A stretch of DNA of 64,000 bases, taken from Botryococcus braunii (lineage: Eukaryota > Chlorophyta > Trebouxiophyceae). This document shows positions 1-24,349 of the stretch, piece by piece. Below the pieces are notes generated by a model, which made no database searches, had not been told where the DNA came from, and saw nothing but the letters and a program-made list of their open reading frames with translations. The position numbers and the translations under genes were made by a program. Location: positions 420,128 through 484,127 of the forward strand of contig KV908350.1 in the NCBI GenBank assembly GCA_002005505.1, given 5' to 3'. Every line of letters begins with the position of its first letter. Positions within the stretch are counted from its first letter, which is position 1.

Positions 1-844
1 GCGCACACACATGCACACACGCATGCGCATGAACTCACACTGACATGGGTGCGCGCGTGCAGTGCGGTTCTGTTTGCCTTGGGCGACAATGGGTGTCGTT
101 CTCACAGAAATGGGTCCTCTGAACTTATGTGGCACACTTTTGATGTGGGAGTTGAGATTTAACTAAGAGAGATAAACACAAGCATGCGCACTTAGTGCGG
201 GTTGCAAATTTGAGAACCCACAAGCACTCCTATAGCTTGCAGGTTCCCATATTTGCAAGCTACACTGAGTCTGTGAGAAGGGACAAACACGGCATCACCT
301 TGGGGACTAAACAGGTGACTGTGATGCTGGCAGGGGTTTGATGGTTGTTAGAAAACTGTTTATGGAGGGCAGCACCTGAATTTCATCGTTGCCTTTTGGT
401 CTTTCTTGACAGCACATGCATTAGTTGAATTCCATGTTTGGTAACAGCAACGGAAGATAACGTAAACCCCCCCCCCCCAAAAAAAAAAAAAAAAAAAAAA
501 AAAAAGGAAAAGGGAAGTGGGGAGCGATGGAGTCCATGATCCATTATGGAGTTGGAAAATAAATGCAAGCCATTGATGTTTGAAACCAGGGTAGATATGC
601 CATTGGGCCTTATTACTTCCCCTCATCACTCCAAGAAGCACAACTGAAGAGCCCTCCCCCTCTCGGGGGGGATTTGCAAAGCCGCATCTAGGAAATGCGC
701 TGAATACAGTCATACAGGGAGCTGACAGAGTGCAGCACGGCAGGGCCCAGGGGAGGGGGAGGGAGGGGCCCTGGCCCGGCGCCTGGCTTTGAAGACGGGC
801 CGCCCGGTCGCGGTGGCCTGGAACGTTCCGGAAAGCTCGCCACT

Positions 845-1400
845 GCTGTGCGCTTATGCTGAGCGCCGCCTCTTGGAAGAGCTTGCCTCATTAGGCATGT
901 CCTCAGCACCTCCCCCATAGTATGGCCCGGCTTCTGCTGTGGTTCCGCCGAGTGCCGCCCCTTGGAAGAGCTTGCAGCATTAGGCATGTCCTCAGCACAT
1001 CCCTCATAGAATTGCACGGCTTCCGTTGTGCGCTTCTGCCGAGCGCTGCCTGTGTTGGAAGAGCTTGCCTCATGAGGCACGTCTGCGGCACAGCCCCCAT
1101 AGAAGGGCCCGGCTTCTGCTGTGCACTTTTGTCGAGCGCCGCCTCTTGGAATAGGTTGCCTCATTAGGCATGTCCGCGGCACATCCCCCACAGTATGGCA
1201 GGGCTTCCACTGTGCAGTTGTGCCAAGCGCCGCCTCTTGGAAGAGGTTCCCTCATTAGGCATGTCCTCAGCCCTCAGCACATGTCCTCAGCAAATCCCCC
1301 ATAGTGCGGCCCGGCCTCCGCTGTGCGCTTATGCCGAGCGCCGCCTCTTGGAAGAGGTTGCCTCATTAGGCATGTCTGCGGCACAGCCCCCGTAGCATGG
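845..1400. repeat. Degenerate ~85-110 bp minisatellite, about 6 copies
   Basis: The phrase 'GCCGCCTCTTGGAAGAG' or a close variant recurs near 867, 951, 1046, 1138, 1230 and 1340. Each time it is followed by 'CATTAGGCATGTC' and then a 'CCCCCATAG' segment. One copy carries an extra ~18 bp (around 1270-1290) that duplicates 'CAGCACATGTCCT'. Copies have diverged by substitutions and small indels. Several open frames run through it on both strands; their repetitive translation makes them unlikely to be genes. Confidence 0.85.
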
Positions 1401-2601
1401 CCCGGCTCACTTCTTCGATGAGAGGCGGCTGCCCCGCTCTGCCGATCCGATCTGGTGGTGGTGACTCTTCCCTAGCTTCCGGAACCTCTTCTGGCCTTGA
1501 GGTCTGAGGCCGAGTCATGACAAGGCTGACCAGTGTTGGGCGGGGGACTCCTCACCGCCGTTATGTGAGGGCTGGGTGAGGTGGTGTTGTGGCCTCCCCA
1601 GGGGCATATCCGCCCTCATTCTTCATTCCCCACTCGGTCCATTCTGAGAGGCATGTGGGAGAGACCGCGGGGAGGGGGGAGCAGCACACTCCCCCCAGTG
1701 CCTTGAGGGCTTGGTGGCCCCGGAAATGACCCCACCAGCAGTATCGGACAGGCCAACTTGGCGCGTGAACAAGGTGATTGAAGCAAGGGCACAAACACAG
1801 CGTGGTGGAGGGCTGGGAGCGCGCCTCTCGGGTGGGCAGGCAACTTTGGACAGATGCCCGGAGCGCGGAGGGTAGACACATGATCGAGGGGTCGGGTCCA
1901 GGGGCCCTGCTCTTTATACACAAGCGGGTCTTCAGCCGTCCTCTTCAGCCCTAGTGGCTGGTCTTTGGATGTAATCTTCCTTCCTTCCTTCTTCTGGCAA
2001 CCAATGACGGTGGTGGAATGGCTGACGGGGTCCCCGGGAGGCCGTCACGGGTCGCCTCAGCAAAGCGATTGCCGCAGGGCATAGAGGTATGGGGCCGTGG
2101 GGCTGGCCTCTTTTGGCTGGGGTGGTGTAATCAGCCGCCGCACCCACATCCCTGCTCCAATCGCTTGACGCTTACTCTCGCACTGTGCTTAGGTGCAAAG
2201 TCGGCCCAAGCCAACGGCGTGAGTGGCTCATGTTGGTAACCAGCGTCGTGCATTGGACCCGTCTGGACAGCACTGTGCCCTGGCAAGGCCTGCTGGGGGT
2301 GCAACGTGAATGTGGGTGGAACAGTGATTGGATCGTTCGAGCGCTGCTGGAAATGATGCAAATCGAGTGTTGGGAGCCTGTCAAGGTCCGCCACAAAAGC
2401 TCATTGAGGCTCGGTCTTGCCCCTGCAGCAACCCTGTGCCAGTTCCCCGCAAGTGCCAGGGACCCTATTTTGGGCCCCTCTGGAGGGCTGGGGGGGGGTG
2501 GGGAGTAAGCGGAAGGGCTGCTGATTCTTGCATGCGGTCTTCGCGCGTATGGTTCGCCGCGCGGCCCGAAACCTTGCATCTGAGTGCTCCAAGATAAGAT
2601 T

Positions 2602-2693
2602 GAGTTTTGTTTGCGAACAGATAAAACAAGATTTTGAGTTTTGTTTGAGAACAGATAAAACAAGATTTTGAGTTTTGTTTGAGAACAGATAAA
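2602..2693. repeat. 34-bp tandem repeat, about 2.7 copies
   Basis: A 34-bp unit beginning 'GAGTTTTGTTTGAGAACAG' is repeated at 2602, 2636 and 2670. The last copy is truncated, and only one substitution separates the first two. It is AT-rich compared with the GC-rich surroundings. Confidence 0.9.
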
Positions 2694-3059
2694 CGTGGAT
2701 CGCACAGCGCTGGCATGCGACGAAACAATCTTGCGGTAGCAGGTCGGCACAGCCACGCCCCGAAACTCCCTGCTGGCACGCTGGCACCAGCATTTTGGAC
2801 GGCGTCAAAACGGCCGTGATGCTGCACACCTGGACCTCTGCAACGGCCGTCGCACGCCTCACCCATGGGCAGCCGCGGATTGGAGGCGCCCTGCTGCGGG
2901 ATCCAGGATTGGCCCCACGGCCCGTGACGATCTCACTGCTGGGGAGCTGTGGGCTGGATTGCATCTGGCGTGGCATAGGCCGCCTCGACAGTGCCTTCCT
3001 GACGTGCTTTGCGGGGTGATCTCCGCTCATATCGCCCCCCAAGAGTGGCCCTTTGGATT

Positions 3060-3372
3060 CGGTGACAGCCTCCGGTTTTGGGCCCTCCGTCTGAGAGGGC
3101 CAGGGGGTTCAAATTTGAACCCAAAAGCTTAAAAGCTTGGGACAGCCGCTGGTTCTGGGCCCTCTACCTGAGAGGACAAGGGGTTTTGTAAAGTGTGGGG
3201 CAGCCTCTGGTTTTGGGCCCTCTGTCTGAGAGCGGCAGGGGATTTGAAGCGCGGGAGAGCCTTGGGATCTGAGCACTCCATCTACGAGAGCAAGGGTGTT
3301 TAAAGCGTGGGACAGCCTCTGGTTTCCTGGCACTCCATCTGGAAGGGCAAGGGGCGTCAAAGCGTGGGGCGA
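3060..3372. repeat. ~57-bp minisatellite, five copies
   Basis: Five diverged copies carry 'GACAGCCTCTGGTTTTGGG', then 'CCCTCTGTCTGAGAG' and 'GCAAGGGG', beginning near 3063, 3141, 3199, 3257 and 3311. The first copy is longer because of an inserted 'AAATTTGAACCCAAAAGCTT' segment. The open frames across it reflect the repeat. Confidence 0.85.
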
Positions 3373-4413
3373 CAATGCCCATCGCACCCCCGCCCCCCTT
3401 CGGCCCACCGGGCAGAAGGGGGGCCGTTTCGCAGACTTTTGCCACATGTCGCGTGAAGTGTGGGGTGAGTTGGCTGGGAGCACGTGGCGCGGCTGGTTCC
3501 GCCGCTGACCGCGCAGGGCCGCAGCTGACCCGGCTGCCGGACCCTGGTTGGGGTGTGGTGGGGCCATGGATTGGGGGAATCTATGCTCTGCATGGGGTTG
3601 GGGGAGGGGGGGCCGGCTGGGCTGCAGATGGCGCGCAGGAGTTCGCAAGTACTGGGTGAGGATGCAGTGCACAGAAGCCTGGTCATTGCTGAAGGATGGC
3701 CCAAGCACGGTGTCCAAGGGAAGACAAAATATTCGCGCGGCGTTCGGGATATGAGATGTGGTGCAGGCGGTGTGTACCAGGTATCAGCAAAGGGTGCGGC
3801 CGCAAATTAAGCGGGGTGTGCATCCGAGATAGTGATTCTCCACTAGCAGACAGTTTGGACGGCTGGAAATTTTCAGGCAGGACAACTCCGGGTGAAGGTA
3901 GGGCGCAGCTGGTTGTGGCCTGGAAACGAATGGGCCTGCAGTATGTCATCATCCAAGGTTTGAAGTACAGTCCTGCATTTCCTCCGTCTGTGCGACAGAC
4001 TTCACGCACAATATGCAACGGATTGCAGGACTGTACAGGCAGTGTCAGAGGGCCTGTACAGGCAACTGTGTGAGGGTTTGCACATGCATTTTTGTAAGGA
4101 ATTGTACTGGCAATCGTGTGAGGGACTGTAAAGGCGATGTCTTTTGACATCGAAAGACTCCCTTTGTGTTTGGTTCCGCAAAGCATTGAAGGCCCCTCTC
4201 TCGATATGGGCTCCAAGCACAGTTTTGTGATTGCGAGCACAGAACTTTAGCTCCGGCCCTTGCAAGGCAGCAAGGCCATGGGATCATCAGAAGCAGAGAT
4301 ATTACGCACGTGCGTGGGTTTGCCTGCGTGCGTGCGTGTGCGTGTTTGTGCGTGGGTTTGTGAGAGTGAGTGGGTACATCTGTAAGTACATGCCGGGCAC
4401 ACGTGTCGGTCCG

Positions 4414-4476
<63 letters not shown>

Positions 4477-4479
4477 CTT

Positions 4480-4510
<31 letters not shown>

Positions 4511-4617
4511 CGCGCGTGAGTGTGCGCGTGTGAGTGTGCGCGTGCGCACGGGCGTGCGTGCATGTGTGGGTATGTGCGTAAGTACATGCGCGCGCATGTG
4601 TGTGTGTGTGTGTGTGT

Positions 4618-4681
<64 letters not shown>

Positions 4682-4682
4682 G
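4414..4682. repeat. (TG)n array with CG-rich interruptions
   Basis: An impure TG/CA microsatellite of about 270 bp. It is interrupted by alternating CGCG runs near 4468 and 4502, so much of it is alternating purine/pyrimidine and could adopt Z-DNA. TG is on the plus strand. Confidence 0.95.
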
Positions 4683-5842
4683 TAGGGTGTTGACTGAGGT
4701 GGGGACTGAAGGCAGAAGGCAACATCAACAGGCTACATAGAGCAACTTCTGAAGTGACTGTACTCATTGCTGTCATCGGCACCATGCTGCTGGGGGAAAG
4801 GTCTGGGAAGTCGTGAATAAATCGAAGACGACCCAATGCTGTGGAGTAGCTAGGCAATGGCATGCATTCAGGAATGTACAGAGCACTTCGTATTTTTCCC
4901 CGACAGTATGAGCAGCGCTGCTTTTTAGGAATGAATCAGAGCAATGCAGTAGCACGGTAGCCACGGAGGAGAGGTGTGTGATGAGATCCTCATCAAATTT
5001 GGGCATGCAAAAAGGAACTACGACACGCCTCCCTTTATAGATCGCTTCGTTTCAGCATCAGGAAACAACTCATGACAAGTGGACGAGAGCATTTGATGAC
5101 TGATCTGTTTTTCAAGTGGACGTTACATAAACTGTGTCCAAACTAGGGTGGGGCGGGTGGCACGCCCCGCATGTCCAAATCCCCGAATCAGGTGGGATTG
5201 CAAAGCCGGGGATTTTCGTCCCTCTGTTACCACGGGCGGTACATCGTTTTGCCCATCTGGCTGTCAGTTCCAAACCCGCCGTACGGCCAGGAGGGCGCGG
5301 GCCCCACCACCGGCTCCACCCAATTCGCCCTCGCAACTTATTACCCACATTAAGCTTATTCTGCCAGCTGTCACTGAGCGCATGAAGAGAAAACTCGTTC
5401 GGGTCCTGTGATATACAAAAAACAGCGCTCCCTCATGGCGTCCCGGGCCTGCTGTACCGCAGCACCCCAGAGGCCGCGTGCACAAGCCAATCGGCCATTG
5501 CATGCTGAGAGGAGTCAGGAAACAAGGAACGCTCTATCGAATTAGAGGGCTATCGCGGAAACAGTGCCGTTCTATTGGTAAACGTGTACGGAGTGCTTAT
5601 GGACTTACACTAGGCTAATAACACCTCATTACCGCCTGGCCCAGACCCCCTCAACAGTGTCCCATAGAACCCCGCAAAACCCTTTAATCTGGATGTATTG
5701 CCTCTCCTGCCAAATACTTGGATAACTGGTTTCTGCACAACTCGTCCCTCCTGCAGGATATAAGAGGCCCGGCGCGGTGCCCACAAGTACGGCAGCATCT
5801 GCTGCATCGGTATGGATAGGGCGCAGGCGGGACGAAGGCGGC

Positions 5843-6025
5843 GGTTCGAACCCCCGACAATGTGGAAGACTGATGTACTGCAAATCAGATTTGTTTTGGA
5901 AGGCTTTGTCACGGATGCCGCCGGAGGTTCGAACCCCCAAAAATGTGGAGAGATGCACTGCAAATCAGATTCTTTTTTTTTGAAGGGGGGGGGGTTTGAC
6001 GCGGATGTCAACGGAGGTTCCAACC
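5843..6025. repeat. ~95-bp repeat carrying a B-box-like motif, ~2.5 copies
   Basis: 'GGTTCGAACCCCC' occurs near 5844 and 5926, with a variant 'GGTTCCAACCCC' near 6016. It is followed in the first two copies by 'AATGTGGA' and 'CTGCAAATCAGATT'. The motif matches the RNA polymerase III B box found in tRNA T-loops and SINEs. No matching acceptor stem or A box makes a tRNA around it, so I call it only a repeat. Confidence 0.75.
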
Positions 6026-6222
6026 CCGGACAAGGTCGTTGGAGGACAAAGTTAAAACATATTCTATTTCCGGGGTGGGGGGGGGGGGCTGTGTCGCGGA
6101 GGACATTCTTCAATGCTTCCCCTCCACTGAACACAGGCTGGCTTGCAAAAAGGGATCCCTCCCCTGAAAATATCGTAGGGATTCCCTGGGGTATTGATTC
6201 ATATGTACAAAGCTCTCGTGGC

Positions 6223-17500
<11,278 letters not shown>

Positions 17501-19785
17501 GCTCTTTGAACGGACCCTGTGCAGAAGCACGAGCTTCACTGCATGTTGCTACCTTGAGGGGGCTGGCAGAGACACGCATTTTACTTTTTACTCGCACATT
17601 GTGTTTCTCGTCTTACAGCACAGCGTCAGATATTGGCGAACACTCCTTGTTCACGGGAAAGAAATGGGATGGTGTGCAGGGATCTGGCTCTGCAATGTGT
17701 AAGATGTCGAAAGGTCATAAACGTCTGATCCAGGATACTTCCTTGAGGCAAAATTGTGGATAGGTTTGGATGGTTGGTCAAGTGTGGACTGCAGCAAGTG
17801 AGAGACAGATGGACGGAGAGGGACAAGGGCCCCTGATAAACACCCTTGTGAACAAATAGTGTTCTCTGTTGGGGCTCTGCAGTGTATTGACATATGAACT
17901 CAATGAAATCATATTTTATAGTATTTTCTAAGGGCCACAGGCGTACTAACAGCATAATGTAGGTACAAAGGTGAGGAACGACCTGACCCTGTTGCCTTCA
18001 AAAACTGGCCTGAAACATCACCCCTGCCTTAATAGCGTAACATCACCCTTAACTGGTATGATTTCAAACCCTCCTGTGCTACTGCTGTACTCTTGAAACT
18101 GAGTATGAGACGGACACCGTTGCGGTGCGGTACACGGAATATCGGCCGTCCACCACGTGGCAACGCCCATATACAATGATCCAGCACAATCCATGCTGTG
18201 AAATAAACCAAAATGTGGCTTTTATACTAGCCACATGTCCTTTTTGTTGTCAATCTCAGCAAATGCAGAGCACTTATCGGTTCAGCCGCGCATCGATCGA
18301 CGTGTAATTCACGACCCTGCTGTATGCAGGGACCGCTTAAATGCTTCAATGGACCCCAAATCATATTTTTAATCGTCAGTACTGACTTTCAGGGCAACGT
18401 CTACGTTACTACCTGAAGAACACTTCGGGCCCCGACAGAAACGCCCTTAGTGGATGTTAACTGTAGCCAACCTCATTCAGACACAAACGGTGGATTTTAA
18501 GAGCTAATCAAAGCTAAAACACTTTACTACACAGAATAGTGCTCTGTTCCAGTCATGGTTAGGGTTGGGGCTGACAATCGGCGGTTAAGGTGGCGCTACG
18601 ACCCCTTGATTGCGGCCAGTGCCGCCTACTCTCCTCCCAAATCAACTTTGATTAGGATGCCACCCCAAGTGTCTTTTGAAATCAAATTATGAGACTCCAT
18701 TTGTATTGACTTGGGTCTGACAGATGGGTTGAAGCAGATCAAGCGCACTTAGGTCGTATTCGCACCTGAACACAATAGCCCTTTTCCTTCCACCAACTTC
18801 TCCGTTTTCAATGAGAATAGCTTTCTTTGGCTCAAACTAAGTTTCGTGCCTCCTGCGGTGCCTCCGCCTTTTCCGCATACCAGCACCGGCCTCCGGCTAC
18901 CTGGTTCTGCTTGCAAAGGAACCCCTCGTAACGCGCGTCACTCTATATACGAAGCAGTTGACATCCAACACCGCGTATTGCCACTGCATCAACACATGAC
19001 AGGTGACGTGGATCCGCGAAGGTCCAATACATATGAGGCCCGAGCTAGACCAAACCTGTCCCTTCTCGACAGGCCACCAGGGGACTCGCCAGTGGCCTCG
19101 CTTCTGTCCCAGAGCTGATGCCAGGTCCGGCGCTTCGGACGTTGATAAAGCCAGTAAACCGCGACTACAGGAACTAATTGTATGCACATTGGTCTGTCTG
19201 TGATTTTCTTCAAGGGCTTGGTTATGCTGGGTGGAGGCCAAGGCCCTTCGTGTATGTATGGGGGCCATGGGGAGTATTGGTGGTGATTACATAATCTCGT
19301 CTCCGCGTGTGCCGGGTCATGCACACTTACAACTTTTTCTACGTAGGCCGCGACTGATATATTTCACTTTTCAAGTAGGCCGCGACTACGCTACTTCTCT
19401 GGGCGGAAAAACAGGAGAATCTGCGAAATGGGAGAGTGCGCAGCACCAGCATTTATGCATTTATAAATTATTATGTCCAATCACACAAGACATCACAGAA
19501 GAGAAGACACCAGCAGCAGGTGTCAACGTGACTCCACATCTACTTCATGTATGTCACAGTCACCGCAGGTGCTTCATTCACACCCTTCAAGGAGGTGAGC
19601 ACCCATTTTTGTGAAATTTGAAACAACGACTACTTCCCACTGGTCCTCACCAAGCTTCAACCAGCTGTAGTTTACCCGACCTTGTCAACCCGTCCCACCT
19701 CAAAGGGCCATGCTCGAGCGACGTCTAAGATTTTCATTAAGGTGCCGTGTACGACAAAACAGACGTAGTGGAGCATGAATGTCCG

Positions 19786-20122
<337 letters not shown>

Positions 20123-20886
20123 GATGCATGCACGCATGCACACGCACACGCATGCATGCACGCACGCACACTCACACGCACAAGTGTGTTCTGTGTGTTC
20201 TGTTGACAGTCTGAAATTTCTTTTATGTGATACGTATAACTTCTGGATGAGGTGTGGCTTCGGTCCCAAAAATGCTAAACGAATCCTTGACAGAGACTTA
20301 CCACATGCATGATAGAGAGTTACACATACGTAAGATATGTACAATTCTTAGGTGCTTGGGATGGGTCGACTTCAGTGTCATTTGGAGGATTCCTTTTGAA
20401 ACGTATGCGAGTTCTTGTTGTCGACAGTAATCTAGATAAGGCTGCGTTCGGTTTCCTGTCGTTGAATTAAGCGCCGCTGCTGGCGGTACTGTCACGCTAT
20501 GCCAGGCTGGCAGGCCTGCAGATTTGTAGGAAGAAGGCTCCTTACGTGGCCATTGAGATACACTCCCTCCTCATTACAACCCCCCGGGTGGGTAGCCAAC
20601 GAGTCGACGGGACCAGGGTACGACAACCCGTACGGGGACCGTACGGGGATTGGGCTGCGCATGCGGGGCCCGTAAAATATCTGGAAAGGCATTCTGGAAA
20701 CCCGCACGTTTTGCAGCGTTTGCAAGGTCTTTTTACGGGGAGGCACCCGCGCCTTATCTGCAAGGCGATACGGGTACCCCGACAGAAAATAGGGGTTGGT
20801 AAGGGAAATTTACGGGGATGGAGGACACCTTTGAAGACGATAATCCTTAGTTAACTTTTGGCTTTTTTGTAGAGGACGAGTACTAT

Positions 20887-21407
<521 letters not shown>

Positions 21408-22790
21408 GTGGAATCGCCTTCAACGTGATGCCTCCTTTGCCATTTTCACAGTGGTTTGTGGTGTATCATATGCCAAAACTCCCTGATTTTTAAGTGAAGT
21501 GCATGTGGACTCATTGAGAGTGCTTGTTAGCATCTAAAAGTTCGGCAAGAGCCCCAAATTTAAGGCGTGCGGACGCAAATTGGCACACCCGCACATTTTT
21601 TGCCTGGGTTTACGGGCACCCCGCGCAAAAACCGTCATTTTCACTGCCGACCTACGGGTGCCACCCGCACGATTCTGGCTGAGCTATGCGTGCCACCCGA
21701 AGGGAATTTTAGGGCCCTGTCGTACCCTGGACGGGACCGATTCGTAAGAACTGGTCGGTGGCCACCTAATCGGACTTTCGAACTTTCGAGCCCTAGCACC
21801 TGCAGCAATCCCCAGAATTAATTGCTTGGGGTTAAATACATTCCTTTCCTGAGTTTAAGTATTGAGAGATTCTGCTGTCTCTTTTCCATTTGGGATCCGG
21901 ACAGATCTATGTCGGTCGGTCGGTCGGTCGGTCGGTTGGGCTTCGCAAATGAAAACTTCTGCGACATCCTATTATATCATTGTCTGACACTTACACACTG
22001 AAATGCCTTGTTACTGGACTGATTCGTCATGAGAGTACAAATTTCTCTACAGACAATTTCACCGGCAAAGTTCAGGGAAGAACGGCATGTCGTGCACTGC
22101 TGGGGAAAGGATTCTCATTCATATCGGTTTGTTTTAAGTGGTTCTTCTGGTTTAATCGCTGGAACATATATTAACCCTTGTGGAGTGTGGGATCGACTGT
22201 CTCTCTGGGACGGTTGCGACCACAACAGATTAGTCCAGAAACCTGGTTTCACCAATCTTCAATGAAATTTGGCCCAGACTGTTTTCCGAAATTCAGACAT
22301 TTTTCCTTTTGATTCTCTTCATTGTCCTTGAAGTATCAAGCAACCTCGAGGGGCTCGTTTCAAAGCCAATCACTGCATTGATCGTACACTGACTGGAAGT
22401 CCAGAATATAGATTAAAAGTGTACGTCAGACTGCCAAGTATGCGTGTCGCTATTCACGTTGATGGAGGGAAAATGAAACACTGGTAGCTTTCCTTTATGA
22501 TGCCTCTTCATGAAAACCAAATCCTTAACCGAAGCATTTGCATGGGCCCATGCCTTATTGTCTTTCCTTTCCAAGTCAGACTCTCCAATCCGCCCCCCCC
22601 CCCCCGACAATTAGGAATTACCAGTGACATCAAGTGGGTTGGAGTCAAGTGGCAAGCTCAGGCATGGCTATCCTTTCAACAATATGGAAACAACACAAGC
22701 TTGGTCACCACAAGCTTGCAAGAGGTCCAAGTAATGCAGGCACGTGAGTGGGGTCACGTACGTTGATTTGCGTGCGGTGACTGCTAAACA

Positions 22791-22824
22791 GCATGGCCAC
22801 TCGGTGCGCACTGAGTGGCCATGC
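22791..22824. repeat. 34-bp near-perfect palindrome
   Basis: Arms GCATGGCCACTC and GAGTGGCCATGC enclose GGTGCGCACT, itself palindromic except at its ends. One mismatched pair interrupts the 34 bp. Confidence 0.9.
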
Positions 22825-23589
22825 ATATGCATATCACAAAACATGTAGAACTTGCGATTACCTTCAACAATACACATATGTAGCATTAAAGACGGTGTAG
22901 AGCACCCCTAGTAAACATGCATGTGCATCTTTATGAGAGTGTGGATGCTTCCATGTGGGGTCATACAAGATCCGGTCATTGGAGAGCATCATGATTAATC
23001 TTTCCCCAGGGTGGAGTTGGCTGTGCTCCACCTCCCCCCCCCCCCCCCAAAAAAAGGGAGGTGCAGTAACTACACTGTAGTGCCTAAAGGACCAAAGAAA
23101 GCAAAAAGAGGTAGAGGAAACCTTAAACATACGACTTACAGAACATCAAGTGGATCCAATCTTTTAAGGTGCTGGAATCTGCTAATGACAACAAGTGTTG
23201 CTTTTCAAATACATGCTGGTGCAAGATGTATAGCATGACATTTGGGTGCTTGCAGCAAGCACCCAGATGCATTACCGGCTAGGGAGCTTAGGCTGTGTGA
23301 CAAGCATTTATACTGGCCTACAGTATCTGAGGCAGGCGGAGTTAGAACTTGCAGTATATTCTACAGGAATTATTAAAGTCTGGGACTGGGGCACACAACT
23401 CTGGGTAATCTAGTTTGCCATTTCATCTTAAGTGCATGAGTCCTTGCGGCCAGCAGCAGGGGCAAGCGACAATATACACCTGGGGCAGAATTCCCTTGAG
23501 AACGCCAGAATGTTCCTTTGAAGGAAATCCAGCTTCCTAGCTAGCGTATGCAATGTGCGCAGCACCAACTTGCTTTCATGAAAGGCGGG

Positions 23590-23656
23590 CCCGTTGATCA
23601 ACGGGTCCTCATGAGGACACGTTGATGGAGGTCCTCATGAACATGAGGACCTCCAT
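23590..23656. repeat. Cluster of three adjacent palindromes
   Basis: CCCGTTGATCAACGGG (23590-23605), then GTCCTCATGAGGAC (23605-23618), then 15-bp arms ATGGAGGTCCTCATG with an AA spacer (23625-23656). The pair ATCAACG/CGTTGAT also encloses the middle palindrome. All are exact. Confidence 0.92.
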
Positions 23657-23876
23657 CTGAGGTCCTCCTCTTGCAAATTCACAGTGTTGCTGTATTGGTG
23701 TCTGACAGTTGTGGCTGTCTCACTAGTCCAAAGAGACGAGTACAGACAGGGTACTAGTAATTACAATTAATTATATAATGCAAGTGGGGCAGCATTCGAG
23801 ACATGCATGAAATGTCCCAAGTTGTTCCAGTCCCAGTTGCTCAGTGACGATGCACACGTGAAGAAGCTATGCTGTC

Positions 23877-24098
23877 TTGTTGTCGCGTCAGCAGCCGCCT
23901 GTGGCTTTCCAAGCCTTCGCTTTTGAAACATTGGGAGGGTTGCATGCTGATGCGCTGGCCTTGTTGCAGAGGCTCCAGGGGCTTTTGAACCAAGCCATCA
24001 TTGCTCAAGAAGATGTGGAGGGATATTTTGTCATTCGTCGGGTCAGTTTCATCATTGCGGCGGCTGTGGGTCGCCAGCTGGCCGCTCGCCGGGTGTGA
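23877..24098 (+). pseudogene. Possible 3' remnant of a non-LTR retroelement ORF
   Basis: An open frame of about 74 residues with VAFQAFAFETLGGLHADAL followed by a helical [12 protein letters not shown] segment and FIIAAAVGRQLAAR. The 'FETxG.....ALxLLxRL' pattern reminds me of the extreme C-terminus of algal LINE-type reverse transcriptases. That is recall, not an alignment. An in-frame stop lies just upstream (about 23859) and no RT core is seen, so it would be a 5'-truncated, degenerate copy. Low confidence. Confidence 0.25.
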
Positions 24099-24184
24099 CT
24101 CATAGCTTGAAACATTGGGGATTTGGGTCCCTGAACATTGGGCTGGTCTTTTTTACTCCACTCTTGTAAACGAAGAAGAAGTTA

Positions 24185-24240
24185 CATCTGTCCAGCCACG
24201 AGGGCATGATGAGATGTCCAGCCACGAGGGCATGGTGAGT
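24185..24240. repeat. 26-28 bp tandem duplication
   Basis: Two copies of 'GTCCAGCCACGAGGGCATG' followed by ATGAG or GTGAG. A diverged relative, 'CTGTCCAGCCACTAGAGGG', occurs near 41400. Confidence 0.8.
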
Positions 24241-24349
24241 GCGCTCCCAAGCTGGAAATGCATGACATTACTCAGCAACAAATGACCTGGTTCCGTGAGT
24301 GGATTCGATGGGTTACATCTCTCAAGTCCCTCATTGGGGAAAGGTACAT

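Larger units (their letters stand above)
1..6222. other. Region without a recognisable gene; minisatellites
   Basis: I see no exon chain with consistent phases and no recognised protein domain here. The open frames are short or are translations of repeats. The stretch begins in CA-rich sequence and has a C-run followed by a poly-A run near 468-505. It holds several tandem repeat families listed separately (845-1400, 2602-2693, 3060-3372, 4414-4682, 5843-6025). The 3' end of the EAP/PAN gene, transcribed leftward, abuts it at 6223, so the rightmost part may contain that gene's 3' UTR. Confidence 0.6.

Noticed and set aside
4231..4685. Long open frames of alternating Cys/Val or His/Thr across TG/CA arrays (also at 8.8, 15, 16.3, 19.8, 35.8, 39 and 62.3 kb)
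   Set aside because: A dinucleotide repeat has no stops in most frames; the translations are artefacts of the arrays.
5840..5860. tRNA gene at the GGTTCGAACCCC motif
   Set aside because: No acceptor stem, D arm or anticodon arm can be formed around it.
18545..18570. Telomere-like GGTTAGGGTTGGG
   Set aside because: A single short occurrence without tandem copies.
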